DNA of 64,000 nt from Bacillota bacterium (lineage in GTDB: Bacteria > Bacillota > Clostridia > Lachnospirales > Lachnospiraceae): contig JAEWJZ010000016.1 in NCBI GenBank assembly GCA_023386315.1, positions 93,168 to 157,167 on the forward strand. Direction: 5' to 3'. Positions 45,330-52,563 of this stretch are shown here, piece after piece; the first letter of the stretch is position 1, and each line of letters begins with the position of its first letter. The notes below the pieces were generated by a model. The model was given only the letters and a program-made list of their open reading frames with translations, was not told the DNA's origin and did no database searches. The position numbers and the translations under genes were made by a program.

Positions 45330-47003
45330 ATGAAAAAAACAGCACTCGTATTAGCAGCTGTTCTTGTCTCTGGCCTGGTTTTAAGTGCATGCGGAGGTTC
45401 CGGAAAGTCAGGCACAACGCAGAGCGGCACTGAGAAGACAGAGGCAGCGGCCAATACCTCAACAGGGGGTCTTGACCTGGCAGTAGAAATAGGACCGGAT
45501 CCGGAAACCATTGATCCAGCTCTCAACTCGGCAATTGATGCATCCAATATGATTTTGCATGCGTTTGAGACACTTCTGACATTTGATGAGAAGAACAATA
45601 TTGTTCCCGGTCAGGCAGAATCCTATGATGTCAGTGATGACGGACTTACCTACACATTTCATTTAAGAGACGGTTTGAAATGGAGTGATGGTTCCGATTT
45701 TACTGCTGAGGACTTTGTGTACTCCTGGAAACGTATGGCTGATCCTGCAACTGCAGCACCATATGCAGCGGATATGCTTTCCATGATCAAAGGCTATGAT
45801 GAAGCTGCAGCAGGAAATATTGATGCCCTGGCAGTTTCTGCACCTGATGCAAAAACCTTTGTAGTTGAGCTTTCTGGTCCTTGTGTATACTTTGACAAGA
45901 TTATTACTCATGCAAGTATGGCCCCTGTAAAGAAAGATGTAGTCGAAGCGAAAGGTGACCAGTGGTCCCTCACACCTGAAACATATATTTCTAATGGTCC
46001 GTTAAAGATGATTGAGTGGGTACCGGGATCTCATATCACATTTGCTAAGAATGAAAATTACTGGAATGCAGATAAGGTTACTTTAAATACATTAAAGTTT
46101 GTTCTTATGGAAGATTCCAATGCTGCATACAGCGCATATCAGACAGGTGAGGTCCAGATGATCCGTGATGTTCCAACTGATGAGATTCCAAGCCTTAAGG
46201 ATTCACCTGAATTCCATTTAGAACCACGAATGGCAACATCCTATACAATTTTCAATACCCAGAAGGAACCATTTACCAATGCGAAAGTCCGCCGTGCATT
46301 AAGTCTTGCGGTTGATCGCAGTTACATAGCCGATACCCTTATGATGGGAACTGCACTTCCAGCAGCCAATTTTGTAGGACCTGGAATTTCTGACGAAACG
46401 GAAGGTTCTTCTTTTGAAGAGGTAAGCCGTACAAATAATGGCGGAGATTACTTCAGCGTAGACAATTATGAAGCAGATCTGGAAAAGGCAAAAGCACTGC
46501 TTGCTGAGGCAGGATATCCAAATGGTGAAGGATTCCCTGTCATTGAATACATGACTAATGATGCCGGCTATAATAAACCAATTGCAGAATACTTACAGAA
46601 TGCCTGGAGCGAGCTTGGCATCAGAATGGATATTAAGATTGTCGAGTGGTCCACATTCACGCCTACCCGTCGTGCCGGTGATTTTGAAATCTGCCGCGGA
46701 GGCTGGGTATATGATTACGATGATCCATCCAACATGCTGAATCTGCTTTCAACAGAGAGCGGAAACAATGACGGAAAGTATTCCAGTGCGGAAGTAGATA
46801 AACTTTTGGCTGAGGCCAGAAGCACAGCTGATAAAGCAGAGCATTATAATAAGCTTCATCAGGCAGAAAAGATCATGATGGAAGATGCTGCGGTATCTCC
46901 TCTCGTATATTCCAGTGATTTTTATCTGCAGAAACCTGAGTTAAAAGGAACATGGCATTCTCCTTACGGCTACTGGTACTTTATGTACGCAACGATGGAA
47001 TAG
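45330..47003 (+). CDS. Oligopeptide ABC transporter substrate-binding lipoprotein (OppA-like)
   Basis: Exported lipoprotein of 557 residues. The signal peptide ends in the lipobox LSAC (Cys near 22) and the body carries the SBP_bac_5 signature (YTFHLRDGLKWSDGSDFTAEDFVYSW region near 105-130). It resembles OppA/DppE, which bind peptides. No permease or ATPase genes are nearby, so it must use a transporter encoded elsewhere. The ATG has GGAGGGAAG upstream. A strong bidirectional terminator follows. Confidence 0.92.
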   Translation: MKKTALVLAAVLVSGLVLSACGGSGKSGTTQSGTEKTEAAANTSTGGLDLAVEIGPDPETIDPALNSAIDASNMILHAFETLLTFDEKNNIVPGQAESYDVSDDGLTYTFHLRDGLKWSDGSDFTAEDFVYSWKRMADPATAAPYAADMLSMIKGYDEAAAGNIDALAVSAPDAKTFVVELSGPCVYFDKIITHASMAPVKKDVVEAKGDQWSLTPETYISNGPLKMIEWVPGSHITFAKNENYWNADKVTLNTLKFVLMEDSNAAYSAYQTGEVQMIRDVPTDEIPSLKDSPEFHLEPRMATSYTIFNTQKEPFTNAKVRRALSLAVDRSYIADTLMMGTALPAANFVGPGISDETEGSSFEEVSRTNNGGDYFSVDNYEADLEKAKALLAEAGYPNGEGFPVIEYMTNDAGYNKPIAEYLQNAWSELGIRMDIKIVEWSTFTPTRRAGDFEICRGGWVYDYDDPSNMLNLLSTESGNNDGKYSSAEVDKLLAEARSTADKAEHYNKLHQAEKIMMEDAAVSPLVYSSDFYLQKPELKGTWHSPYGYWYFMYATME

Positions 47004-47006
47004 AGT

Positions 47007-47059
47007 AATAAAAAACCTGCTGTACGCGGCAATTACCGCCTGACAGCAGGTTTTTTATT
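47007..47059. terminator. Bidirectional terminator after the peptide-binding protein gene
   Basis: Arms AAAAAACCTGCTGT and ACAGCAGGTTTTTT, with an inner GCGG/CCGC stem, between two convergent genes. Confidence 0.93.
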
Positions 47060-47609
47060 ATTCTATGGTATCATCATAGGAGGAGCGGATACCGCCGATG
47101 TATTTCGGTCTGGTACGGGCTGCAACCACATGGGCAGAACCGATATACTGGGTTTTTATACGCACGGGAACTGCCACAGCTTTTAAATGCATTCCAATCA
47201 GTGTATCTCCAATATCAATTCCTGCATGAGCCTTAATGGATTCAACTGCAACCGGATGTTCAAAACCATGATAGGCGGCGAGAGAGAAGGAGCCCCCGGC
47301 TTTTAGCTGGGGAACTACATTGACGGGTTCATAATGATAGAATTCTGCCGCTTCCCTTTCTAAAATAAGTGCCCTGTTTAAGTGCTCACAGCACTGGGCA
47401 GCCACATAAATCCCCTGTTTATGAAACACTTCATAGATTGCGGAAAATACTGCCTGGCCAATCTCTGCACTGGAATGGGAACCGATTCTGTGATCGGATA
47501 TCTCACTGGAAGAACAGCCGATGACCACTAAGTCCTTTTCCTTCAAATGTGATGCTTCCAAAAGCTCTTTTGCAGCTTTGCCTGCCTGTTTTCTGATTTC
47601 ATCCAACAT
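47058..47609 (-). CDS. DUF436 (YwlG/UPF0340) conserved protein
   Basis: Function unknown. The 183-residue protein has the recognisable family blocks GCSSSEISDHRIGSHSS near residue 32 and the C-terminal ARTRPKYIGGIRSSY. It is soluble with a mixed alpha/beta composition and normal family length. It forms a minus-strand group with the HIT gene, but the spacing of 39 bp and separate ribosome sites do not prove an operon. Confidence 0.9.
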   Translation of the reverse strand: MLDEIRKQAGKAAKELLEASHLKEKDLVVIGCSSSEISDHRIGSHSSAEIGQAVFSAIYEVFHKQGIYVAAQCCEHLNRALILEREAAEFYHYEPVNVVPQLKAGGSFSLAAYHGFEHPVAVESIKAHAGIDIGDTLIGMHLKAVAVPVRIKTQYIGSAHVVAARTRPKYIGGIRSSYDDTIE

Positions 47610-47648
47610 TCTCCGGCACCTTCCTTCCCTGTACGATTATCTTACTGA

Positions 47649-48068
47649 TTATAAAGCCGCACGAATGGCTTCCGCCATTTTCTCATATTCATCTTCTGTT
47701 AAATATACCTTATCCGGATTCATGGCAAATGTACCGCCCCACTCATCTCCTCCATTGTATTTCGGAACAATGTGCATGTGCAGATGACAGCCGGTATCTC
47801 CATAAGCGCCATAATTTACCTTGTCCGGATTAAAAACTTTGTGAATAGCTCTGGATACTTTGGAAACCTCAGCAAAAAATGCATCTCTCTCCTCATCACT
47901 GATATCAATCATCTCGCTGACATGATCTTTATATGCCAGAATAACTCTGCCTTTTTTGCTCTGTTCCTTAAATAAATATAAAAAGCCTGTTTCCATCTCG
48001 CAGACAGGATAACCGAATTTGGCAACTAAGTCTCCTTTCATACAATATGCGCAGTTTGGGTCTTTCAT
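47649..48068 (-). CDS. HIT-family protein, second copy
   Basis: Second histidine-triad protein in the window, 139 residues. It starts MKDPNCAYC with a zinc-like Cys pair and carries the triad in DTGCHLHMHIVPKY near residue 105. The C-terminal sequence differs from the 29246 copy. The ATG at 48068 is nine bases after GAAGG; the one at 48074 is too close. Likely a nucleotide hydrolase or transferase. Confidence 0.9.
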   Translation of the reverse strand: MKDPNCAYCMKGDLVAKFGYPVCEMETGFLYLFKEQSKKGRVILAYKDHVSEMIDISDEERDAFFAEVSKVSRAIHKVFNPDKVNYGAYGDTGCHLHMHIVPKYNGGDEWGGTFAMNPDKVYLTEDEYEKMAEAIRAAL

Positions 48069-48173
48069 AATCATGTACCTTCTTTCCAGTAATTTGTTTT
48101 TCATTTCTGAATCTATTTTATCAAAATACAGACAGAATGAAAAGAGAGCACAGCAATTATTTTGTGCCTCATA

Positions 48174-48219
48174 ATAAAAAAGCAGCTTCCTGCCAGGCCT
48201 CTGGTAAGAAACTGCTTGA
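48174..48219 (-). terminator. Terminator after hemerythrin gene
   Basis: On the minus strand a stem between AAGCAGTTTCTT and GGAAGCTGCTT is followed by TTTTTTATT. Confidence 0.75.
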
Positions 48220-48237
48220 TTGTAAGGTTTATTAGTG

Positions 48238-48642
48238 TCAGGATCTGCTTTTAATATGGGTTGCTACTTTGACATCCTCTTTTTTGATATGGTTGATCAG
48301 CCAGCCTGCAATAGCGCTGTTTACTTCGCCCACAAGTGCAACGGTAGGTCCATCTTTATCAAGCTTCTGACAAATTCCTGCAACTACCTTCTTAAATTCT
48401 TCATGGTAACGTTTGTGATTTGCATAATCCGGATACTGGCTCTGAAGCTGAAGTTTCTCCTCGTCTCCAAAATGCTTGGCAGTATAATCCTGTAAAAATT
48501 TAGTTGTATTAGCCAGCTCTGCACGGCCTTTGCCGGTGGAACATGCAGTCAGTAAATTGTTGATTGCATCAATGAGCTGACGGTGTTCGGAATCAATTAA
48601 CTGGTTGCCGGTCTCCAGATCTTTAGTAAATGCGTATGCCAT
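48238..48642 (-). CDS. Bacteriohemerythrin-like protein
   Basis: Non-haem di-iron oxygen-binding protein, 134 residues. Iron ligands: His in LIDSEHRQL, HFGDEE (His and Glu), YANHKRYH (two His) and INHIKKED (His and Asp), in the right order. In anaerobes such proteins are proposed to scavenge or sense oxygen. The ATG at 48642 has AGAGGTG upstream and a promoter lies 37 bases further. Confidence 0.93.
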   Translation of the reverse strand: MAYAFTKDLETGNQLIDSEHRQLIDAINNLLTACSTGKGRAELANTTKFLQDYTAKHFGDEEKLQLQSQYPDYANHKRYHEEFKKVVAGICQKLDKDGPTVALVGEVNSAIAGWLINHIKKEDVKVATHIKSRS

Positions 48643-48678
48643 AAGTACACCTCTTTCGTTTTAAAATTATGTAACTAT

Positions 48679-48707
48679 ATTCTACACTAATAATTTGAAA
48701 AAACCAA
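48679..48707 (-). promoter_or_regulatory. Hemerythrin promoter
   Basis: Minus-strand -35 TTGGTT, 17-bp spacer, -10 TAGAAT, 37 bases before the ATG. The -35 lies next to the stop of the upstream ABC gene. Confidence 0.6.
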
Positions 48708-48710
48708 CCG

Positions 48711-49721
48711 TTAATTTTCGCGCCAGCTCAAATATAAATTTGCCACGACATCCTCAATAGGAGCCTTTTTAATCTCCACATCAAGGATCTGGGGATAGTC
48801 GGAAAGCAGCGCCATAACCTTATGAATTCCCAGGATATTCCGGTCAAATTCGTACTCATGGATTCCGCTGTCTGTTTTTAGAAGTTTCATTCCGGGCAGA
48901 GAAAGAGGTGCCTCCTCCGATGCGGTGGTAAGCACAATCCTGTAAAATCCTCCCATCACATTTCGAAGTTCATCAAAGTTACCGTCAAATGCGATCCTTC
49001 CCTTGTTAATAAGAACAATTCTCTGGGCCATTTCCTCCAGATCGTCCATATCATGGCTGGTAACGACCACTGTGGTTTTGCTCTCCAGGTTTATCTTCTT
49101 TAAAAACCGGATCATCTGCTGTTTGGCAAGAACATCAAGACCAAGTGTAGGTTCATCAAGAAAAATCAGCTCCGGACTGTGCAGAAGAAGCATGGCAATA
49201 TCCGCCCGCATTCTCTGCCCCAGACTTAATTCTCTGGCAAAAGTTTTTAAAATGCCCGAGAGGTCTAAAAGTTCCGTAACCATCTCAAGGTTTTTGCGGA
49301 AGGTGGAATCCGGTATGTTCCATACCTGTTTCTTCCATTCAAAACTGGATATCACCGGATGGTCCCACCACAGTTCTGTACGCTGGCCGAAAAGGACTCC
49401 AATATGGCGCATGAGTTTAATCCGGTCTTTGGCAGGATTAAGTCCAAGGACAGAAACAGTTCCCTCTGTAGGCATGAGGATTCCGGAAAGAATCTTTATT
49501 GTGGTGCTTTTGCCGGCGCCGTTGGCGCCTGCGTAAGCAACGAATTCGCCCTTTTTTACCTGAAGAGATACCCGGTCAAGAGCTGTTACCACCCGTTTTT
49601 CCGGATGGATCAGATTTTTAATGATATCGCGGGCATTGCCGCTTCGCTGCCACTGGCAGTATTCTTTTGTAATATTATCGATGGCCAAAGCCGGAGTATC
49701 TTGGAGAACCGTAGGTTTCAT
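48711..49721 (-). CDS. ABC-2 transporter ATP-binding protein
   Basis: ATPase of a three-gene exporter, 336 residues. Walker A GANGAGKSTT near residue 68, signature LSLGQRMRAD near 170, Walker B LIFLDEPTLGLD near 190 and switch VVTSHDMDD are all intact. The last 100 residues form the accessory domain typical of ATPases paired with DUF990 permeases. It overlaps the upstream permease gene by 47 nt. The ATG at 49721 has GAAAGGA upstream. Confidence 0.92.
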   Translation of the reverse strand: MKPTVLQDTPALAIDNITKEYCQWQRSGNARDIIKNLIHPEKRVVTALDRVSLQVKKGEFVAYAGANGAGKSTTIKILSGILMPTEGTVSVLGLNPAKDRIKLMRHIGVLFGQRTELWWDHPVISSFEWKKQVWNIPDSTFRKNLEMVTELLDLSGILKTFARELSLGQRMRADIAMLLLHSPELIFLDEPTLGLDVLAKQQMIRFLKKINLESKTTVVVTSHDMDDLEEMAQRIVLINKGRIAFDGNFDELRNVMGGFYRIVLTTASEEAPLSLPGMKLLKTDSGIHEYEFDRNILGIHKVMALLSDYPQILDVEIKKAPIEDVVANLYLSWREN

Positions 49722-50535
49722 AATGCTTCATTCCTTTCTTGAACGTTACAATTGCTATAATCAGAAATATTGCAGCTGCCGCAGGCAGATAAAGTGCTTC
49801 GGGAACGAAAACCGCTCCTGCTCCGTATTTCCCGGCCTTTATTAAAAGTGTGGAAGGAAACCACGCACAAAGGCCTACCGGAATAATTGACAAAAAGATG
49901 TGCTTTTGAAAGCCCCTCATATTTCCCAGGGGGTAGGTTTTGATGGTAGAAAACAAATCCTTTCCCACGCAAGCTATCTCTTCTGCAGCAGCCGGAGCAT
50001 AGAACGCCGAGCAGGAGAGCAGGTAAATAAATGACAATACGATGATGATGGAGCATGTACTGTAAAATAGAAACAGCAAAATCATAAAAACATTTATAGG
50101 CATTACAGCTTTCGCAGCGCCATAATAAGTAAGCGCTATTCCGAAAATCAGCATAGGAGAACCGGAAACAGGGGAAAAACCCTGTGCAAGAAGCTCTGCC
50201 CATATGGGGACCGGCTGGATCATAATGTGATCAAGCTGTCCCCGCCCGATAATCCTGCTGACCATGCCGGTATTATTACCGATAAAAAATACCATATAGA
50301 TTCCGTCAATGAAGAGAGAGTAGCCCATCATAAACAAAATTTCGTTTTGGTTCATTCCGGAAAAGTTTTTAAAATTAGCAGATAACAGGCATACACCCGC
50401 AATGGTGCAGCCACCGCTTACAATATCGGAAACCAGCTGAATAAAGAAATAGCGGGTATCCCTGAGAAACCATAATAAATCCATTTTTGCGTATTGCCTG
50501 TAAAGCCTGAATAGTGTTTTAAATTTATCCGCCAA
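49675..50535 (-). CDS. ABC-2 permease, DUF990-type
   Basis: Membrane component of the transporter, 286 residues with about six helices. The N-terminal part has DLLWFLRDTRYFFIQLVSDIV and the centre IGRGQLDHIMIQPVPIW, as in the DUF990-like ABC-2 family. It starts with TTG at 50535, nine bases after AAAGGA, inside the last codons of the upstream permease (11-nt overlap). With the second permease it would form a heterodimeric channel. Confidence 0.85.
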   Translation of the reverse strand: MADKFKTLFRLYRQYAKMDLLWFLRDTRYFFIQLVSDIVSGGCTIAGVCLLSANFKNFSGMNQNEILFMMGYSLFIDGIYMVFFIGNNTGMVSRIIGRGQLDHIMIQPVPIWAELLAQGFSPVSGSPMLIFGIALTYYGAAKAVMPINVFMILLFLFYSTCSIIIVLSFIYLLSCSAFYAPAAAEEIACVGKDLFSTIKTYPLGNMRGFQKHIFLSIIPVGLCAWFPSTLLIKAGKYGAGAVFVPEALYLPAAAAIFLIIAIVTFKKGMKHYETYGSPRYSGFGHR

Positions 50536-51355
50536 AAGAGATCATCCTTTCTTTACTTTTTTCAAATACATATATAGCCAGAATCCATAAAACAACAGCC
50601 CAGAAAAGCTGGAGTGCCAGAACCTTAATGGGAAAAATGGCAGTACCCGTGTAGATGGTTAAAGGCCCATGGGCGACTGAACCCAATGGCAGCAGGGAAA
50701 ACAGCGTTCCAAGCTTCTCCGGAAATAAGGAAAAGGGGATCATTTCTCCGGAAAGCAGGGAATAAACAGCTTCCCTGATATGAAGGGCTGCAAAGCAGCC
50801 GTTTTTAAGATTCATGGCCAGTGAAGCGAAAAGCAAATCTACCGCAAATCCAATAGAAACTGCCAGTATCAGGCTTATGAGGGAAAGGACTCCCAGACTT
50901 AGAGAAGCCGGCAATGGGCTGACAGACAGAGCCGGTGCAAAAAGCAATAATGGAATGCCTAGAAATAAAAAGTTGGGAATCCAGAATCTGCCGATCGTTT
51001 CGGATATAAAACTGGCTTCAATTGACACAGGTCTTAGGAAGCGTCCGATCACAGACCCCTCCCATAAGGATGAGGTGGCCGGGGAAATAATATTTAATTC
51101 CTGATGTAATACAGTAGACATCAGAGTATAGGTCATCAGCTGACCCAAAGAAACGTTTAATGGCAGAGCATTGGTTTTCTCCAGAGCCTTCCAGATAAAT
51201 GTCAGCAGAACAAACTGGACAATCTGAACAAAGTAGCCTCCGGCTATGCAGAGAAAACCTCCGTCAAAGATTTGTTTCGAGCAGATTAATATTGTGGAGC
51301 ATACGGCTTTTGAGAGAAAGCCGCAGCCGGACAGAAGCGTTTTTATCTGTTTCAT
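50525..51355 (-). CDS. ABC-2 permease, second subunit
   Basis: First gene of the transporter operon, 276 residues with about six helices. Family features are the hydrophobic FVQIVQFVLLTFIWKALEK near residue 42 and the GRFLRPVSIEASFI segment near 102. The ATG at 51355 has GGAGG ten bases upstream. The long leader upstream contains a terminator, so expression is probably controlled at the level of transcription elongation. Cargo unknown. Confidence 0.83.
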   Translation of the reverse strand: MKQIKTLLSGCGFLSKAVCSTILICSKQIFDGGFLCIAGGYFVQIVQFVLLTFIWKALEKTNALPLNVSLGQLMTYTLMSTVLHQELNIISPATSSLWEGSVIGRFLRPVSIEASFISETIGRFWIPNFLFLGIPLLLFAPALSVSPLPASLSLGVLSLISLILAVSIGFAVDLLFASLAMNLKNGCFAALHIREAVYSLLSGEMIPFSLFPEKLGTLFSLLPLGSVAHGPLTIYTGTAIFPIKVLALQLFWAVVLWILAIYVFEKSKERMISFGG

Positions 51356-51436
51356 AGGTTATATCCTCCATTTTGTGTGTTATGTATTCAAATTGGTTTA
51401 ACGTCCGTTCAGACTGCCATTTCGAAAAAAACGCAC

Positions 51437-51464
51437 AAAAAAACCCGGTGCAGGAGCATCCGGG
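51437..51464 (-). terminator. Attenuator terminator ahead of ABC-2 operon
   Basis: Arms CCCGGATGC and GCACCGGG (one bulged A) with a TCCT loop, followed by seven Ts. It lies 81 bases upstream of the first permease gene, within the transcript. Confidence 0.8.
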
Positions 51465-51496
51465 CGGAAAATCAACCGAAAAACCAGTGGTAAAAA

Positions 51497-51649
51497 CTAC
51501 CGGCTAACAGAATGATTTTCAGATGAGACGCTGCCTTTTTCGTAAAAATGGGCGCACTGATACACGGACGCGTCAAAATTACCGAAAACTGCAGAGATAT
51601 TAACAATATTAGTCCATAATGAAGTAGCCTGAATTGAAATATGTCCCAC
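51497..51649 (-). CDS. Possible 50-codon leader peptide
   Basis: GTG at 51649 with a perfect AAGGAGG nine bases upstream opens a 50-codon frame that stops at 51497, just inside helix B. The start and ribosome site overlap helix A. The peptide (starts MGHISIQATSLW) has no known similarity that I recognise. A different frame without a standard start codon runs slightly longer, so the ORF may be coincidental. If translated, ribosome stalling could open the terminator. Confidence 0.4.
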   Translation of the reverse strand: MGHISIQATSLWTNIVNISAVFGNFDASVYQCAHFYEKGSVSSENHSVSR

Positions 51650-51680
51650 AGCGTCTCACCTCCTTAAAAAAATTTAGCTT

Positions 51681-51709
51681 ATTATATCACTAAAAGCAAA
51701 TCACGTCAA
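51681..51709 (-). promoter_or_regulatory. Promoter of ABC-2 leader and operon
   Basis: Minus-strand -35 TTGACG, 17-bp spacer, -10 TATAAT, nearly consensus. It lies just after the nagB stop codon, so the operon is independent of nagB. Confidence 0.85.
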
Positions 51710-51711
51710 GA

Positions 51712-52446
51712 TCAGATCGTTTCCCATCTGGAAAGTGCTGCCTCATCTGCAACGATTATTACATCCGGATGGAGCTGCAGAATGGAGGCGGGAACTTTTG
51801 GTGTTACCGGCCCGCAAAGGGCAGTATGAAGAATCTCCGCCTTATCTTCTCCGCTTATCATTAACAGAATTTTTTTCGCTCTGATAATGGTGCCGATTCC
51901 CATCGTATAAGCCTGGCGCGGAACCTGGTCGGCAGAAGTGAAGAATCGTTTGTTTGCCTCAATGGTGCTTTCCTGTAAGTCAACTATATGTGTATCCTTT
52001 GGAAATATATCAGATGGCTCATTAAACCCGATGTGACCGTTATGACCAAGACCCAGAATCTGTAAGTCTATACCGCCCAGATTTTTCAGGATTTCTTCAT
52101 ATCTGGCCGCCTCTTTTTCTGCGTCTGCTTCCATTCCGTCAGGAATATGGGTGTTGGCTTCATCGATATTTACGTGCTTAAATAAATTCTGCTTCATAAA
52201 GCAGTAGTAGCTTTGGTCATTGTCTCTGTTTAGTCCCTTGTATTCATCAAGATTTGCTGTTTTTACACGGGAGAAATCCAAATCACCTTTGTTATACCAT
52301 TCAATCAGCTGTTTATAAGCGCCTACAGGTGTAGAACCAGTAGCAAGACCAAGAACACAGTTTGGTTTCATAATGATCTGAGCAGAGATGATATTTGCTG
52401 CCTTTCGGCTCATATCATAGTAGTCTTTCGCACGGTAGAGCTTCAT
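51712..52446 (-). CDS. nagB: Glucosamine-6-phosphate deaminase
   Basis: Converts glucosamine 6-phosphate to fructose 6-phosphate and ammonia in amino-sugar use. The 244-residue protein has LGLATGSTPVGAYKQL near residue 32, NLDEYKGL near 65, and LGLGHNGHIGFNEP near 131 with the catalytic residues. The start is the ATG at 52446, eight bases after GGAGG; the ATG at 52455 abuts it. nagA is not adjacent. It precedes the ABC-2 leader promoter. Confidence 0.95.
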   Translation of the reverse strand: MKLYRAKDYYDMSRKAANIISAQIIMKPNCVLGLATGSTPVGAYKQLIEWYNKGDLDFSRVKTANLDEYKGLNRDNDQSYYCFMKQNLFKHVNIDEANTHIPDGMEADAEKEAARYEEILKNLGGIDLQILGLGHNGHIGFNEPSDIFPKDTHIVDLQESTIEANKRFFTSADQVPRQAYTMGIGTIIRAKKILLMISGEDKAEILHTALCGPVTPKVPASILQLHPDVIIVADEAALSRWETI

Positions 52447-52496
52447 TTTTTTCATCCTCCATATTTTGGAAAAAATTTTTATTTTATTCTTTTATC

Positions 52497-52525
52497 AGGA
52501 TATCATTTTTATGTCATAGATGCAA
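52497..52525 (-). promoter_or_regulatory. nagB promoter
   Basis: Minus-strand -35 TTGCAT, 17-bp spacer, -10 TATCCT. Confidence 0.6.
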
Positions 52526-52563
52526 TGGCATTTTGCATAAAATAGTGATAAAGGAGTGGTGGC

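Larger units (their letters stand above)
51437..51674 (-). ncRNA. Candidate structured regulatory leader of the ABC-2 operon
   Basis: Leader RNA of about 240 nt between a strong promoter and the permease gene. Read on the minus strand, the helices are: A, TGAGACGCTG (51649-51658) with CAGCGTCTCA (51524-51533), ten perfect pairs enclosing 115 nt; B, GAAAATCA (51513-51520) with TGATTTTC (51467-51474), eight perfect pairs; then the terminator at 51437-51464. Linkers between the three are 3 and 2 nt. Helix A covers the ribosome site of a 50-codon ORF. Small hairpins (ATATT/AATAT, CC-TTTTT/AAAAAGG) lie inside A. I do not recognise a known riboswitch. It also fits a ribosome-dependent attenuator. 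This fills the 356-bp gap. Confidence 0.6.

Noticed and set aside
51470..51660. Longer minus-strand frame in the ABC-2 leader starting LWDIFQF
   Set aside because: Hydrophobic and about 60 codons, but its only start is CTG; the GTG frame has the better-placed ribosome site. Not excluded by sequence alone.
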